Part shown: positions 25,192 through 36,056 of the stretch, piece after piece
How the letters are laid out: each line of letters begins with the position of its first letter
Position numbering within the stretch: the stretch's first letter is position 1
From: an uncultured Sphingomonadaceae bacterium
Lineage (GTDB): Bacteria > Pseudomonadota > Alphaproteobacteria > Sphingomonadales > Sphingomonadaceae
Direction: 5' to 3'
Assembly (NCBI GenBank): GCA_947493215.1
Contig: CANLQE010000001.1
Span: 434,001 to 498,000, forward strand
DNA length: 64,000 nucleotides
Translations under genes and position numbers: made by a program
The notes under the pieces: generated by a model
Told to the model about the DNA's origin: nothing
Database searches by the model: none
What the model saw: the letters and a program-made list of their open reading frames with translations, nothing else

Positions 25192-26190
25192 TCATGGATT
25201 AAGCCGCTTTAGCGCGCTCTTCATTTCTGATTCTATGTCATCAATCAAGGTTGCCGCATCCGGGACGTTGGATATCATACCAGCAGACTCGCCGATACCG
25301 ATATGGGCTCTGTTAAAATCCGCTTGGCGCACGCCGTCATCGTAAGCGGCCCGACCTTCTTCCGGATCATTCTTCAGCTGATCAATGCGGTCTTCCCATT
25401 GCCGATAGAGGTCATTGCGGATGGCCCGAAAATCGAAAGATTCAGGCCAGTTCTTTCGCCGCAAAATATCAAAAACCGAACTGCGCGCCGTATTATCGCC
25501 ATCTGTCTGGGTCGCAACTTTCTTGGCTTCCGGGTTGGCGAGACATTCTTTGGTTGCCCAAAATCGTGATCCCATCATGACGCCATCTGCGCCCAATACC
25601 ATCGCCGCAGCGAGGCCGCGGCCATCGGCAATGCCCCCGGCACCCAGCAAATAGGTTTCGGGTGCATGGGCGGCAAGCCAGTCTGCGGTTTCCGAGATAA
25701 AGGAAAATGTCCCTCTGCCGCGGTCTTGGGTCGCGCCATGTCCGCCAGCTTCGGTACCCTGCGCGACAATTACTTTTGCGCCTGCTTCAACCGCCAGCGG
25801 TAAATCTTTCAGCGAATGGACTTGGCATATTAGCTCGGCACCGGATTCTATAATCCGTTCCGAATATGGCCGGGGGTCGCCAAAGGACAGCATGACCGCA
25901 GCAGGGCGATGATTGTCGATCAACCAATCAAGGGCATCAGCGTTTTCTGCCAGCTTCCAGCTGATGAACCCGCAGCCAAGGCGCTTCATAGCCGCTGCAT
26001 TGTCTTCGATCGCCTCCACTGCAATTTGATATTCCCGGCTCGTCCATTCCAAATCGCCATAACCGCCACCGACCAGTCCCAATGTTCCAGCCTGCGCACA
26101 AGCCGATGCCAGATCGCCGCCGGATGCCAATGCCATGGGGGCAAGGGCCAAGGGGACTTTCAAATCGAAGTGATCGGCAAAGCGGTTCAT
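25192..26190 (-). CDS. Nitronate monooxygenase family flavoprotein
   Basis: A 332-residue TIM-barrel flavoprotein of the NMO/2-nitropropane dioxygenase family. 'PLALAPMALASGGDLA' starts the barrel, 'VAQGTEAGGHG' (about residues 146-156) carries the catalytic histidine region, and 'LLGAGGIADGRGLAAAMVLGADGVMMGSRF' binds FMN phosphate. It should oxidise alkyl nitronates such as propionate 3-nitronate. An AGGAAC site precedes the ATG. It follows the SdhAF4-like gene by 10 bp and precedes a small membrane protein gene by 21 bp, all on the minus strand. Confidence 0.9.
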   Translation of the reverse strand: MNRFADHFDLKVPLALAPMALASGGDLASACAQAGTLGLVGGGYGDLEWTSREYQIAVEAIEDNAAAMKRLGCGFISWKLAENADALDWLIDNHRPAAVMLSFGDPRPYSERIIESGAELICQVHSLKDLPLAVEAGAKVIVAQGTEAGGHGATQDRGRGTFSFISETADWLAAHAPETYLLGAGGIADGRGLAAAMVLGADGVMMGSRFWATKECLANPEAKKVATQTDGDNTARSSVFDILRRKNWPESFDFRAIRNDLYRQWEDRIDQLKNDPEEGRAAYDDGVRQADFNRAHIGIGESAGMISNVPDAATLIDDIESEMKSALKRLNP

Positions 26191-26200
26191 TTCTGTTCCT

Positions 26201-26398
26201 TTAAAAATCTATCGCCAGACCTTTAAGTTCCCAATCGCCGTAGCGGGTGGGGCCGTCTTTTTCCAAAATATCGTCCGCTTTCTCCAGTGGATCGGGTTGT
26301 GGAACGGGTTTGCTTTTGGATAAATGGGCAGGCGCTTTTACGTGGGGTGGGCGTACACCGGGCTTGCGCGCATCAGCTTTTCTATCGTTTTCGGCCAT
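26201..26398 (-). CDS. DUF1674 protein, succinate dehydrogenase assembly factor 4-like
   Basis: A 65-residue protein ending in 'DGPTRYGDWELKGLAIDF', the strongly conserved C-terminal signature of DUF1674, the bacterial counterpart of mitochondrial SDHAF4. In mitochondria the factor binds flavinylated succinate dehydrogenase subunit A. The N-terminal half is charged and proline-rich and looks unstructured. I chose the ATG at 26398; an in-frame ATG at 26437 would add 13 residues but its GGGG is too close to serve as a ribosome-binding site. It leads the NMO operon and diverges from htpX. Confidence 0.85.
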   Translation of the reverse strand: MAENDRKADARKPGVRPPHVKAPAHLSKSKPVPQPDPLEKADDILEKDGPTRYGDWELKGLAIDF

Positions 26399-26482
26399 AG
26401 TTTCTATTTCCCGTATATTTGAAAAAGCCCGCTTCATCCCCTATATTGAGAGAGAAATGATGATAATCAAGCGAGTAGACGC

Positions 26483-27412
26483 ATGAATTTTCTAAAGACG
26501 ACGATGTTGCTGGCGGCGCTGACGGCCTTGTTCATGGTTATGGGATTCTCGCTCGGCGGTCCGCGTGGCGCGATTTTGGCGCTGTTGGTTGCGGCGGGGA
26601 TGAACCTGTTTACTTACTGGAATGCCGATAAAATCGTCCTTAAAATGCACAAGGCGGTCGAGGTAGACGCGAGCAGCCATCCCGAATTTTATACCATGGT
26701 GCAGCGATTGGCGCAGCAGGCGCAATTGCCGATGCCGAAAGTCTATATTGTTGATCAGCCGCAGCCCAATGCCTTTGCCACCGGCCGTGACCCCGAAAAT
26801 AGCGCGGTCGCGGCAACCACAGGCCTACTCAATATGCTCAGCTATGACGAGATTGAAGGCGTGATGGCCCATGAACTTGGCCATGTAAAAAACCGTGATA
26901 CGCTGATCATGACCATGGTTGCGACCATTGCCGGGGCGGTGTCGATGCTCGCCAATTTCGGAATGTTTTTCAGGAGCAATCGGGGTCTGGCCGGAATATT
27001 GGCGGTTTTTATCGCCCCCTTCGCAGCAATGATCGTGCAAATGGCGATCAGCCGCACCCGCGAATATGGCGCGGATAAAGCAGCGGCAGATATTAGCGGT
27101 AAGCCGCTGGCACTGGCCTCCGCGCTCCACAAGATTTCGGGGGAAGCCAAGCGCATCCCCAATCCAGTGGCGCAGCGGAACCCAGCGGCAGCGCAGCTCT
27201 ACATCGTACCCGCTGGTGTTAAGCAGATGTTCTCAACCCATCCCGCGACCGAAGATCGTATCGCGGCGCTGCAAGATATGGCGCATGTTGGTGGATCGGG
27301 GGGCGGATCGGATGGCTGGTCCAACAATAGCGACGAAATTGGTGATATGAGCCGGATCAAAGGCAAGTCAAAAGCTAGGCGCAGCGCACTTGACCCGACC
27401 CGCGGAAACTAG
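26483..27412 (+). CDS. htpX: Zinc metalloprotease HtpX
   Basis: A 309-residue membrane M48 protease. Two N-terminal membrane segments (about 5-24 and 28-46), a catalytic domain with '[13 protein letters not shown]' (H130, E131, H134), and two further hydrophobic segments (about 140-190) are followed by '[14 protein letters not shown]' with the third zinc ligand glutamate. HtpX degrades misfolded inner-membrane proteins with FtsH. The C-terminal 40 residues are glycine- and serine-rich and then basic. It starts the plus-strand run htpX-rsmB-rpe-heparinase-purH. A perfect 8-bp hairpin follows its stop. Confidence 0.94.
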   Translation: MNFLKTTMLLAALTALFMVMGFSLGGPRGAILALLVAAGMNLFTYWNADKIVLKMHKAVEVDASSHPEFYTMVQRLAQQAQLPMPKVYIVDQPQPNAFATGRDPENSAVAATTGLLNMLSYDEIEGVMAHELGHVKNRDTLIMTMVATIAGAVSMLANFGMFFRSNRGLAGILAVFIAPFAAMIVQMAISRTREYGADKAAADISGKPLALASALHKISGEAKRIPNPVAQRNPAAAQLYIVPAGVKQMFSTHPATEDRIAALQDMAHVGGSGGGSDGWSNNSDEIGDMSRIKGKSKARRSALDPTRGN

Positions 27413-27510
27413 CCGTAACTTGCTCTGGACTTGATCCAGAGCCTAGGGCGTCTATGGGGAAGCCAGCGTGATCCACCCCGGGTCTCGCATCAAGTGCGGA
27501 ATGCCATAAG
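27413..27510. repeat. REP-like intergenic repeat with perfect hairpin
   Basis: Right after htpX, GCTCTGGA at 27422-27429 and TCCAGAGC at 27435-27442 pair perfectly around a 5-nt loop. The next 60 bp hold fragments such as GATCCACCCCGGGTC and GCATCAAGTGCGGAATG, which look like the degenerate palindromes scattered between genes in sphingomonads. It has no T-run, so it is better read as a repeat remnant that may also help end or process the htpX message. I judged this from pattern only. Confidence 0.45.
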
Positions 27511-28791
27511 ATGAACACTGAAAGCCCCTCCAAAATTCCCGGCCTGCCAGCACGGATCGCAGCGCTACGCTTGCTGGACGCTGTATGCCGTCGCGGTGAA
27601 ACGCTCGATCAGGCGCTGCCTGTCGCCACCGCAAAGCTGAGCAATCCGTCGGATCGGTCGCTGGCGCATAATATTGCGGCCAATGCGCTGCGCTGGATGA
27701 CCGCGCTTGATGCGATGATCGACAGCGCGACCAAGAAACGCCTACCCGATGATGCCAAAGCGCGCATGGCGCTGCGTATCGCCTTGGTGCAGGTGCTGAT
27801 CCTCGAAACACCCCAACATGCCGCAATTGCGACCGCTTTGCCGCTGGTTCATGGCGGACCACGGCGCCTGGTCCACGGCGTTTTCTCCACCGTAATGCGC
27901 GGACTGGAATCGGGCGCACTGGGGTTGCCAGAGCATCCCGAAATTCCCGGTGAAACACTGGACCGTTGGACCGACCGTTGGGGTGAAGATGTTGCAATCG
28001 CAGCCGGACAGGCTTGGGCCCAATCGCCGCCGCTCGATCTCAGCTTTAAGACAGATGACGCTGGAGAGCTTCAGGGCGAGAAACTTGCGTCTAAACATCT
28101 GCGGATGCAGCCCGATAAGCCTGTCACTGAATTGCCCGGCTTTGATGAAGGGGCGTTCTGGGTGCAAGATCTGGCAGCTTCCTTGCCAGCCCGTTTGCTG
28201 GGTGAAGGCGAAGGCAAGACTGTGCTTGATCTCTGCGCTGCTCCGGGTGGCAAGACCATGCAACTGGCAGCAGCGGGCTGGAAAATTCAATCTGTCGACA
28301 ATAGTGAAAAGCGGATGGAGCGGTTCACGGATAACCTGTCTCGAACGAAACTGGATGCCGAAGTCGTTATTGCCGACCTGATGAAATGGGAACCAGCCGA
28401 GCCAGCCGATGCCATCCTGCTCGACGCGCCGTGCAGCGCGACCGGTATTTTTCGCCGCCATCCTGATGTCCTGCATTGTATCGGATCGCGGCAGATTGCC
28501 GACCGCGCGGAAGTGCAGAAAACGCTGCTCGACCGGATCGCGCCGTGGGTCAAACCGGGCGGCGTGCTGGTCTACGCCGTTTGTTCGCTCGAACCCGAAG
28601 AGGGCGAAGAGCAGATCGAGCAATTTCTCGAAGGCCATGATGAATTCGAAATAGTTCCGGTGACAGCTGATGCGCTCCCCGACACCATTAGCCCGACCGA
28701 AAATGGTTGCGTGCGAACGCTGCCCAATATGCTGGCGGACAAGGGTCACCTTGACGGCTTTTTCATCGCGAAACTGCAGCGAAAAGGCTGA
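27511..28791 (+). CDS. rsmB: 16S rRNA (cytosine-967-C5)-methyltransferase RsmB
   Basis: A 426-residue protein. The N-terminal part (about 15-140) is a NusB-like helical domain. The C-terminal part is a SAM-dependent RNA methyltransferase with 'VLDLCAAPGGKT' (238-249), 'DAPCSATG' (C308, the general acid/base) and 'VYAVCSLEPEEGEEQ' (C358, the nucleophile in the usual 'TCS' position, here 'VCS'). RsmB methylates C967 of 16S rRNA. It lies between two degenerate intergenic repeats. Start choice is supported by its position right after the repeat, and by a normal N-terminus. Confidence 0.92.
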   Translation: MNTESPSKIPGLPARIAALRLLDAVCRRGETLDQALPVATAKLSNPSDRSLAHNIAANALRWMTALDAMIDSATKKRLPDDAKARMALRIALVQVLILETPQHAAIATALPLVHGGPRRLVHGVFSTVMRGLESGALGLPEHPEIPGETLDRWTDRWGEDVAIAAGQAWAQSPPLDLSFKTDDAGELQGEKLASKHLRMQPDKPVTELPGFDEGAFWVQDLAASLPARLLGEGEGKTVLDLCAAPGGKTMQLAAAGWKIQSVDNSEKRMERFTDNLSRTKLDAEVVIADLMKWEPAEPADAILLDAPCSATGIFRRHPDVLHCIGSRQIADRAEVQKTLLDRIAPWVKPGGVLVYAVCSLEPEEGEEQIEQFLEGHDEFEIVPVTADALPDTISPTENGCVRTLPNMLADKGHLDGFFIAKLQRKG

Positions 28792-28909
28792 CACGGTGAT
28801 AAAATCCAGCCTGTCCCCAAATTGTCCACAGGCCATTGGGATTCCAGCCGGATCGCGCCTTGCGGGTGACATGTAAAAATCCTAGAGGCTGGATATCAAA
28901 GGAACCGCC
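28792..28909. repeat. Degenerate palindromic repeat and inverted repeat before rpe
   Basis: ATCCAGCCT at 28804-28812 and AGGCTGGAT at 28886-28894 are perfect 9-bp inverted arms separated by 73 bp, and could close a long stem-loop in the leader of rpe. The interior (GGGATTCCAGCCGGATCGCGCCTTGCGGG, shown in two parts around 28,847) resembles the kind of REP remnant seen after htpX. No promoter stands out. Confidence 0.4.
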
Positions 28910-29572
28910 ATGACTAGCTCTGTTCGTATTGCCCCTTCTATTCTTTCCGCCGATTTTGCGCGGCTGGGTGAAGAGGTTCGCGCGATTGACGAAGCGGGTT
29001 GTGATTGGGTGCATGTCGATGTGATGGACGGGCATTTTGTTCCCAACATCACAATCGGTCCCGCTGTGGTGAAGGCATTGCGTCCGCATAGCGACAAACC
29101 CTTTGATGTCCATCTGATGATATCTCCGGTGGACCAATATCTCGAAGCATTTGCTGATGCAGGCGCGGATATTATTTCTTTCCATCCTGAAGCAGGGGCG
29201 CACCCGCACAGGACCGTACAAACGATCCATACGCTCGGCAAGCAGGCCGGGCTGGTGCTTAACCCGGCAACATCGCTTGATACGCTCGACTATCTGATCG
29301 ACGACCTTGATCTGATTTTGGTGATGAGCGTCAATCCCGGTTTTGGTGGTCAGAGTTTTATCGACACGCAGCTCCGTAAGATCGAGGCCATTCGCAAGCG
29401 GATCGACGCAACTGGCAAAGACATTCGGTTAGAAGTTGATGGCGGCATTGATCTCAAGACTGCACCAAAGGCCATTTCGGCTGGCGCAGATACGCTGGTT
29501 GCCGGCACCGCAACATTCCGGGGCGGCCCTGATCACTATGCTGCAAATATCAGCGGCCTGAGGGGTGAATGA
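28910..29572 (+). CDS. rpe: Ribulose-phosphate 3-epimerase
   Basis: A 220-residue TIM-barrel enzyme of the pentose phosphate pathway. 'PSILSADFARLGEEV', 'WVHVDVMDGHFVPNITIGP' with the metal-binding His and Asp, 'SVNPGFGGQSF' and 'RLEVDGGIDLKT' cover the conserved metal and phosphate sites. Length is normal. An AGGAACC site precedes the ATG. It overlaps the next gene as ATGA at 29569-29572 and is expressed with it. Confidence 0.96.
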   Translation: MTSSVRIAPSILSADFARLGEEVRAIDEAGCDWVHVDVMDGHFVPNITIGPAVVKALRPHSDKPFDVHLMISPVDQYLEAFADAGADIISFHPEAGAHPHRTVQTIHTLGKQAGLVLNPATSLDTLDYLIDDLDLILVMSVNPGFGGQSFIDTQLRKIEAIRKRIDATGKDIRLEVDGGIDLKTAPKAISAGADTLVAGTATFRGGPDHYAANISGLRGE

Positions 29573-31359
29573 GCGCAGACCCTCCCAAGGCTGATGATCC
29601 CGGTAATGATCTAGGCGCAGGCGTAGACCGCTATAGCGGCGAGGAAAGTGAAGCGCCCGACGGCCAAAGTCTGACGCTGCGCGCAGACGGTGATCGCGGG
29701 CAATCGCTCGCGGAACAAACCGCCCTGCTCTATTATCGTATGACTTGGCGGATGCCGCTCCATCGGTTGCGTTTGTCCGGTAAATTACCGCTTCGCTTGC
29801 TGGCCGTGCCGGTTGATCCCGTGGATGGCGATCGTGTCCAAGGTACCGCTGTCCGCGCCGGATATTTTCTGTTTCGCGGCCTCAAGAAAAAGCTCGACGG
29901 CATTGATTTTGCTGAATTGAAACTACCGCCAGCCTTTGAAGATTATGTCCATCGTTTCCAATGGTTGCGCGATCTTGATACGGCGGCGTCCCGTGACCAA
30001 GCTTTGCCGGTTGCCGAAAAGCTGATGGAAGAATGGCTGGATGCTAACGGAAAGAAAATCCGGCAACCGGCCTGGCGTCCTGACAATTGCGGTTGGCGGC
30101 TGCTTATTTGGGCCAGCCACGCGCCGTTGATCCTGTCTTCCAGCGATCTGATTTATCGGTCAAAGGTGCTGAACAATATTGCCCGTACCGCACGGCATTT
30201 GGATCGCACGGCAGACAAGGCGACCTCCAGCCTAGGGCGCCTGGTCGCTTGGAGCGGAGTGGTTGCAGCGTCGCTGTTGATTCCGGAAGGCCGCGTCCGA
30301 CGGATTGTTGGCGAAGCAGGTCTGGAAAAGACTATGGGCGAATTTTTCCATGCCGATGGCGGATCGGTTTCCCGGTCTCCCTTGAATCAGATGGACGCCG
30401 TGATCCTGCTATCGATGCTCAAGCAGGTTTATCTGGCGCGCGACGAAGATGCGCCTGAATTCCTCGAAAATGCGCTGGCACTCGCCGTGCCGCCTTTGAC
30501 CGGCCTCACCCATTTTGATGGCAGCATGGGCAATTGGCAGGGCGGTGGTGCGACGGCGTCTGACCAAGTCGAACAGGTCATCGCCGCCAGCGGCATTCGC
30601 GCGCGCCCCCTTCGCCAAGCGCGGGATTGGGGCTATCAAAGGGTATCTTCTGGGCGTTCTGTTTTGATACTTGATGCTGCCCCGCCGCCCATTGCGCGTA
30701 TGGCTGTGGCTGGTTGTGCCTCGACACTCGCATTTGAGTTTTCTAACGGCGATAACCGGATTATTGCCAATTGCGGCGGTGCAGGCCTAGTCGGTGCGAC
30801 CATTCCGGCATCGCTGGCACGCGGTCTCCGGACGACGGCGGCGCACAGCACATTGTGTATCGACAATAGCAACAGCACCTCCATTTTGCCGGATGGCAAA
30901 CTGGGGCGCGGCGTGAACGAGGTGGAACTGTTCCGCCGTGATGTTGAAAATGCGACCCGGCTGGAAGCCAGTCATGATGGCTATGCCCGGCGCTTTGGTC
31001 TTGTCCACAAAAGACTCTTGTTAATGCGTTCCGACGGATTGGAATTACGCGGCGAGGATATGCTGATCCCGGACAGCAACAAGCGACGGCGCAAGAAAAA
31101 GGACGTCGAATATGCGCTGCGTTTCCATTTGGGCCCGGATATTGAGAGCGATTTGATATCGGAAGGCAAGGGCGTTTTGCTGCGCCTTAAAGATGGCAAT
31201 TTATGGCAATTCCGTTCGACCAGCGGTGTAATTGCACTGGAAGATAGCGTCTGGGTCGATGGCATGGGTATCCCCCATGGCGTGATGCAGATGGTGATAA
31301 CCGACACAGTGGGCAGCGGCGGTGGAGCAACCGGTTGGCTGCTCAAGCATATGGGATAA
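29569..31359 (+). CDS. Heparinase II/III family protein
   Basis: A 596-residue protein. An N-terminal helical part (about 45-290) resembles the alginate-lyase/(alpha/alpha)6 toroid. A C-terminal beta domain (about 330-570) holds the Hepar_II_III signature around '[28 protein letters not shown]' (written here as family evidence, about residue 375). No signal peptide is present, although most polysaccharide lyases of this class are exported. In alphaproteobacteria this gene very often sits between rpe and purH, which suggests a conserved housekeeping role in a capsule or wall polymer rather than scavenging. It is coupled to rpe by an ATGA overlap. Confidence 0.86.
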   Translation: MSADPPKADDPGNDLGAGVDRYSGEESEAPDGQSLTLRADGDRGQSLAEQTALLYYRMTWRMPLHRLRLSGKLPLRLLAVPVDPVDGDRVQGTAVRAGYFLFRGLKKKLDGIDFAELKLPPAFEDYVHRFQWLRDLDTAASRDQALPVAEKLMEEWLDANGKKIRQPAWRPDNCGWRLLIWASHAPLILSSSDLIYRSKVLNNIARTARHLDRTADKATSSLGRLVAWSGVVAASLLIPEGRVRRIVGEAGLEKTMGEFFHADGGSVSRSPLNQMDAVILLSMLKQVYLARDEDAPEFLENALALAVPPLTGLTHFDGSMGNWQGGGATASDQVEQVIAASGIRARPLRQARDWGYQRVSSGRSVLILDAAPPPIARMAVAGCASTLAFEFSNGDNRIIANCGGAGLVGATIPASLARGLRTTAAHSTLCIDNSNSTSILPDGKLGRGVNEVELFRRDVENATRLEASHDGYARRFGLVHKRLLLMRSDGLELRGEDMLIPDSNKRRRKKKDVEYALRFHLGPDIESDLISEGKGVLLRLKDGNLWQFRSTSGVIALEDSVWVDGMGIPHGVMQMVITDTVGSGGGATGWLLKHMG

Positions 31360-31367
31360 CGAATATC

Positions 31368-32960
31368 ATGACGGAAAATATTGCGGTTAAAAGAGCATTG
31401 CTCTCGGTGTCCGACAAAAGCGGACTGGCGGAGCTGGGCAAAGAGCTTGCTGCTATGGGCGTGGCGTTAATCTCGACAGGCGGTACGGCCAAGGCGCTGC
31501 GTGATGCAGGTTTGGACGTTGCTGATATTTCCGATGTCACCAACTTCCCTGAGATGATGGATGGCCGCGTGAAAACGCTCCACCCCAAAGTGCATGGCGG
31601 TCTGCTCGCGCGGCGCGATGATGCGGGCCATGTCGCTTCTATGGAAGAACATGATATTGCCGGGATCGATCTGGTGATCGTCAATCTTTATCCCTTTGCC
31701 CAGACGGTTGCCAAAGGCGCCGCGCGCGACGAGATTATCGAGAATATCGATATTGGTGGTCCCAGTATGGTGCGCAGCGCGGCAAAGAACCATGATTTCG
31801 TGACCATTGTGACCGATCCTTCGGACTATGATACACTGCTTGCAGAACTGAAAGAAAGCGGCGGCGCAACCAGCATAAATTTCCGTAAGAAAATGGCGGC
31901 CAAAGCTTTCGCTGCCACCGCCAGCTATGACGGTATGATCGCGCAATGGTTCGGTTTTGCGGATCAACAGCAGATGTTCCCGCCGACATTGCCGCTGACG
32001 ATGAGTCAGCCGACGGAGCTTCGCTACGGCGAAAACCCGCACCAGATGGCCGCGCTCTATCTGCCCGACGGCCCATCAGCCAAAGGCATTGCACAGGCAG
32101 AGCAATTGCAAGGCAAGGCGCTGAGTTATAATAATTATAATGATGCTGATGCCGCACTGGAACTGGTCAGCGAGTTTCGCGATGGTCCGCCGACAGTAGT
32201 GATTGTCAAACATGCCAATCCTTGCGGCGTGGCGAGCGGGGATAGCATATTGGATGCCTATAAGGCCGCACTCGCCTGTGACAGTGTCTCGGCCTTTGGC
32301 GGGATTATCGCGGTGAACCGGCCCTTGGACGGCGCGACAGCCGAAGCGATGACGGGTATTTTCACCGAAGTCGTCTGCGCGCCCGATGCTGACGCAGACG
32401 CGCGCGCGATTTTCGCCAAGAAAAAGAACCTGCGGCTTTTGCTAACCGGTGATCTGCCCGACCCCGCACGGCCCGGCATGGGGGTGAAGTCAATTGCGGG
32501 CGGTTACCTGCTGCAATCGCGCGACAGTGGGCAGATCGCCCAAGATGATCTGAAATGCGTCACCAAGCGCGAACCAAGCGCGCAGGAAATGGCCGATTGT
32601 CTGTTCGCGTGGACGGTCGCGAAACATGTGAAATCTAATGCGATTGTTTACGCCAAAGATGGTTCGACCGCTGGCGTTGGTGCGGGGCAAATGAACCGTT
32701 TGGAATCGGCTCGCATTGCCGCTTGGAAAGCCAAAGATGCAGCCGAGAAAGCCGGCTGGAGCGAAACGCGGACGATTGGCTCCGCAGTGGCTTCCGATGC
32801 TTTCTTCCCCTTTGCTGATGGTTTGATGGCAGCGGTTGAGGCGGGTGCGACGGCAGTGATTCAACCGGGCGGTTCCATCCGCGACGACGAGGTGATTGCG
32901 GCAGCCGATGAAGCCGGTCTGGCGATGCTATTCACTGGGATGCGCCATTTCCGGCACTGA
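31368..32960 (+). CDS. purH: Bifunctional AICAR formyltransferase / IMP cyclohydrolase
   Basis: A 530-residue enzyme catalysing the last two steps of IMP synthesis. The N-terminal MGS-like IMP cyclohydrolase domain (about 1-190) has 'DKSGLAELG', '[14 protein letters not shown]' and '[19 protein letters not shown]'. The C-terminal AICAR transformylase has '[14 protein letters not shown]', '[15 protein letters not shown]', 'KHANPCGVA' (catalytic K-H) and a C-terminal '[17 protein letters not shown]'. I chose the ATG at 31368; the frame is open back to a TTG at 31335 inside the heparinase gene. It converges with the CHAT gene across 30 bp. Confidence 0.96.
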   Translation: MTENIAVKRALLSVSDKSGLAELGKELAAMGVALISTGGTAKALRDAGLDVADISDVTNFPEMMDGRVKTLHPKVHGGLLARRDDAGHVASMEEHDIAGIDLVIVNLYPFAQTVAKGAARDEIIENIDIGGPSMVRSAAKNHDFVTIVTDPSDYDTLLAELKESGGATSINFRKKMAAKAFAATASYDGMIAQWFGFADQQQMFPPTLPLTMSQPTELRYGENPHQMAALYLPDGPSAKGIAQAEQLQGKALSYNNYNDADAALELVSEFRDGPPTVVIVKHANPCGVASGDSILDAYKAALACDSVSAFGGIIAVNRPLDGATAEAMTGIFTEVVCAPDADADARAIFAKKKNLRLLLTGDLPDPARPGMGVKSIAGGYLLQSRDSGQIAQDDLKCVTKREPSAQEMADCLFAWTVAKHVKSNAIVYAKDGSTAGVGAGQMNRLESARIAAWKAKDAAEKAGWSETRTIGSAVASDAFFPFADGLMAAVEAGATAVIQPGGSIRDDEVIAAADEAGLAMLFTGMRHFRH

Positions 32961-32990
32961 TGAGAATGGCGGCAATAAAGCAGAAGGGCA

Positions 32991-35900
32991 TTATTCTTCT
33001 GTCAAAAAAGCTTTTGCGCCATCGCCCAGCACAACAAATGCAGCCCAATAATAAGGATGGGATGTAATCGGATCATCCATCAGCTTCTGTTGCGCCAACC
33101 GCAGCGAGGTTGCGAGCGGCATGTCCTGTTCGGCGCCAAACATGCCTCCGATTAAACGCTCTGTTGCATCAAAATCATCGGGCACCGGCCAATGGCTGGC
33201 AACGACCGATCTTGCGCCTGCCCCAACAAAGGCGCGCACCAATCCGTCCAGCGCATAGTTGCCGCCAGTTGCGACGCCCGCTTCGCGCGACGCTCCGACG
33301 CTGGCCATTCCGGCGGTATCGCAAGCCGACAGGATTACGACATCGGCATTAAGCTGTAGGTCGAAAATTTCCTGGAAGCTGAGCAACCCGTCAGAACCTT
33401 TGTCGCCAAAGGACGTTATCAACGCGGGCCGTGCCGTACATTGAGGTTTGGGCGCAGTCACAAGGCCGTGAGTGGCAAAATGGATGATGCGATATTCATT
33501 GAGATCGTCTTGCGCCAAAAGAGCGCTGTCCGAGAAACCGGCCCCAGTGATGACGTTTGACTGTGCCGCGCCGACAATATCGCGCGCCAGATGAAGCTCG
33601 GCGCCGGAAATCGGATTGCCCCATGTTTCGGTGCCCCATTGGCACTGATCGTCTTGCGCAGCGGTATATTGCAAGCTGGCATCGGGAACCGCATTTTCGC
33701 CTAGCCCGAGATATCGATATTTTCCTGTTGATGGCGCAATCGCGCGCACCTCTGCGAAGGAGCGGGGGGACACTGCGATCGACATATCGCGGCCTTTACC
33801 AAACCATTGGACGCCGGTAAAATCAAACAAGTCTGAATCGATATCCTGCGTGCGATCAATATAAGCGTCCACGCTCGCTTGATCTTCGACCAGTAAATAG
33901 GGCGGCAATTGCAGCAGCGGCCCGTCGGGTTCGTATATGAGATGCTTCACATCGGCGAGCTGGGCCTCAACGGGCTCGAACAACGAACGGTAGAGCGTGC
34001 GCGCCAGCTCCACATTAAACGGATAGGTCGTCGGCGCGCCATATTCGATACGAACAATGGAATCGCGCAAGTCATTTATGGTTTGCTGCAGAGCTGGCAA
34101 GTCATCGGCAACCTTGAAACTGCGGACATCATCGGGTGTCACGAGGATGCTGTATATGGCATTGCCCACGATATTGACTTTATAATAGGCCTCACCGGTT
34201 CTCAGCAGCTTTTGCATTTCATCAAGTGACATGGCCTGCGGGGCGAGAACGCGGTAACGCGGGAATTTACTCAACTGGGACTGTAATTGCGTCTGCTCAA
34301 GCTCCAAAGACGTCAGGGCATCTTGAGAGTAACCAAGGTCGCGAATCTCATTGGCGTTGAGCGATCCTTTTGAGGAGAGTTGAGCGATCTGACTCCGCGT
34401 CCGAGCAATTTCGCGCGTCCGCGAGACAGCCAAACGGAATAGCGCAGAGGCTTCATCATCGCCTTCTGAAAGCTCGCGTGCAAGAGCCGCCTGGGTTTGC
34501 GCTACTCCAGGCCTTTGCAGGGCCTGAGAGGCCAAGAACATGGCAGCAGCAGCTTCTGCATCATCATCAGGTCGAGCCGTCAGCAATTCAAAATAGGGAC
34601 CGAGCAGGTCCCGCATGACTACAGCGGCACCCGGCACGGAATTGCTGTCTTCTACCACCGTCGCATAGAGCGCGAGTGCTTCGTCGACCAAGCCACTGCG
34701 CCCCTGAAATCCTGCAAATCTTGCTTTGGCGGCGAGCAAGGCCGGTGATTGTGGATATTCTGTTTCAAAAATGGAAATGGCTTCGGCAAAATAGCCTTTG
34801 GCATTATCGATTTTGCCGAGAAACTCAGATGTGAGCGCGAGTTCCGATTGGATGTCCGAGCGTAACCAGGCTGTAGAGATGACCCGGCCACCCCGTACGG
34901 CTTCGATGGTCTCTAGTGCAGCATTCTGCGCTTCGGTTGCCGCCACGAAATCTTTGTTGATGCGCATGGCAACACCGCGCAGGTGGCTGGCTTGCCCGTC
35001 GAGTATCTGACCGCGTTCAAAGTCGCTCAGTCCGCTGTCAAATCCGCCAACGCGCCGCAGGTTTTCATTCTCTCGATTAATCTGGTTCGCCAGTTCCGAT
35101 GTGATCTCACCAGACGAAACGACCGAGTCATCAATGCCGGCGGTAATTTTTACGACCGAGCGATCCAGCAAGGTTAAGGCCGCGTCGGCCTGTTGTTGGT
35201 TGAGCAGATGGATGGTCCGGAAATTGCGGATGAGCCGCTGGGTTACGCCGTCACGCGCTGCGACCGATTTATCGGCGCGATCAAATAATGCGTCGGCACT
35301 TGCGAAATTGCCGAGATTGGATTGCTGCAGGCCCTGATTGGCCAAAAATTCTGCGCCGCGGCCCGTGCTATTGCTGTCGCGCTTCACCAGCGTTTCGAAA
35401 AACTCGGAGGCCTCTGCATAGCTACCGTTATGATTGCGGGCATAAGCTTCGCTGCGGGCGCCTTCGATATCGAGAGACCCCGCTTGAATGCGAGCAAAAG
35501 CGGCCGGATCGCTAACCGATGTGGTGGCGACTTCTACTGCGCCGGCAACCGGGCGATCCGAAACAAGGGCCGCAAGGCCAAGGCGCAACGCGGAATCATA
35601 TCCTGCCAATCCCTGAGCAATATATGTCGTATTGCCGCGCGCGACCGCATAAATGCGGTGATCAATCCGTGTGACGCTGTTGGTGCAGATTGTAGAAGAT
35701 ACAGCACCGAGGTTTTCGATGGTAGCCTTGCCTTCCTGTCGGCAGGTCAGATCGGGCGATGCTTTAAAACCGGCCACGCTAACCGCATCGTCGGAAATAT
35801 CGCGAATGGCCAGGAAGGTCCCGATGCTGGTCGCCGCATCCCGGCAAACAACATTGTAACCCCGGTCAAACATGCCCGACAATCCGGCAAGATTGGGTGC

Positions 35901-36056
35901 ATTTTGTGCGGTACATAATACGCCGGTGCTGCCGATCCGAAAACTATCCTGTACGGATAAAGGCAGATCGCGGGCCGCGGCCGGTTGAGACGCAAGGGTT
36001 GCAATTGCAAAGCCGAAGAACAATCCAGCGGCCAGTTTATCATTCCGTCTGATCAT
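32991..36056 (-). CDS. Exported TPR-CHAT protein (caspase-like), partner of the TpsA exoprotein
   Basis: A 1,021-residue protein with a Sec signal peptide (about 1-28, 'LASQPAAA' before the cut). An N-terminal domain (30-150) contains four cysteines (C48, C71, C105, C124), then helical TPR-like repeats (about 195-480), a coiled-coil stretch (about 545-600) and a C-terminal CHAT domain (about 690-1015). The caspase-type dyad is intact: 'IHFATHGLV' with H863 and '[10 protein letters not shown]' with C912, followed by '[10 protein letters not shown]'. It should be a periplasmic cysteine protease. It starts inside the stop of tpsA (ATGA at 36053-36056), so it is made with the exoprotein, which is its likely substrate or cargo. 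The role is inferred from context. Confidence 0.88.
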   Translation of the reverse strand: MIRRNDKLAAGLFFGFAIATLASQPAAARDLPLSVQDSFRIGSTGVLCTAQNAPNLAGLSGMFDRGYNVVCRDAATSIGTFLAIRDISDDAVSVAGFKASPDLTCRQEGKATIENLGAVSSTICTNSVTRIDHRIYAVARGNTTYIAQGLAGYDSALRLGLAALVSDRPVAGAVEVATTSVSDPAAFARIQAGSLDIEGARSEAYARNHNGSYAEASEFFETLVKRDSNSTGRGAEFLANQGLQQSNLGNFASADALFDRADKSVAARDGVTQRLIRNFRTIHLLNQQQADAALTLLDRSVVKITAGIDDSVVSSGEITSELANQINRENENLRRVGGFDSGLSDFERGQILDGQASHLRGVAMRINKDFVAATEAQNAALETIEAVRGGRVISTAWLRSDIQSELALTSEFLGKIDNAKGYFAEAISIFETEYPQSPALLAAKARFAGFQGRSGLVDEALALYATVVEDSNSVPGAAVVMRDLLGPYFELLTARPDDDAEAAAAMFLASQALQRPGVAQTQAALARELSEGDDEASALFRLAVSRTREIARTRSQIAQLSSKGSLNANEIRDLGYSQDALTSLELEQTQLQSQLSKFPRYRVLAPQAMSLDEMQKLLRTGEAYYKVNIVGNAIYSILVTPDDVRSFKVADDLPALQQTINDLRDSIVRIEYGAPTTYPFNVELARTLYRSLFEPVEAQLADVKHLIYEPDGPLLQLPPYLLVEDQASVDAYIDRTQDIDSDLFDFTGVQWFGKGRDMSIAVSPRSFAEVRAIAPSTGKYRYLGLGENAVPDASLQYTAAQDDQCQWGTETWGNPISGAELHLARDIVGAAQSNVITGAGFSDSALLAQDDLNEYRIIHFATHGLVTAPKPQCTARPALITSFGDKGSDGLLSFQEIFDLQLNADVVILSACDTAGMASVGASREAGVATGGNYALDGLVRAFVGAGARSVVASHWPVPDDFDATERLIGGMFGAEQDMPLATSLRLAQQKLMDDPITSHPYYWAAFVVLGDGAKAFLTEE

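Noticed and set aside
27742-28872. 376-codon minus-strand frame opposite rsmB
   Set aside because: A shadow frame; RsmB motifs are complete on the plus strand.
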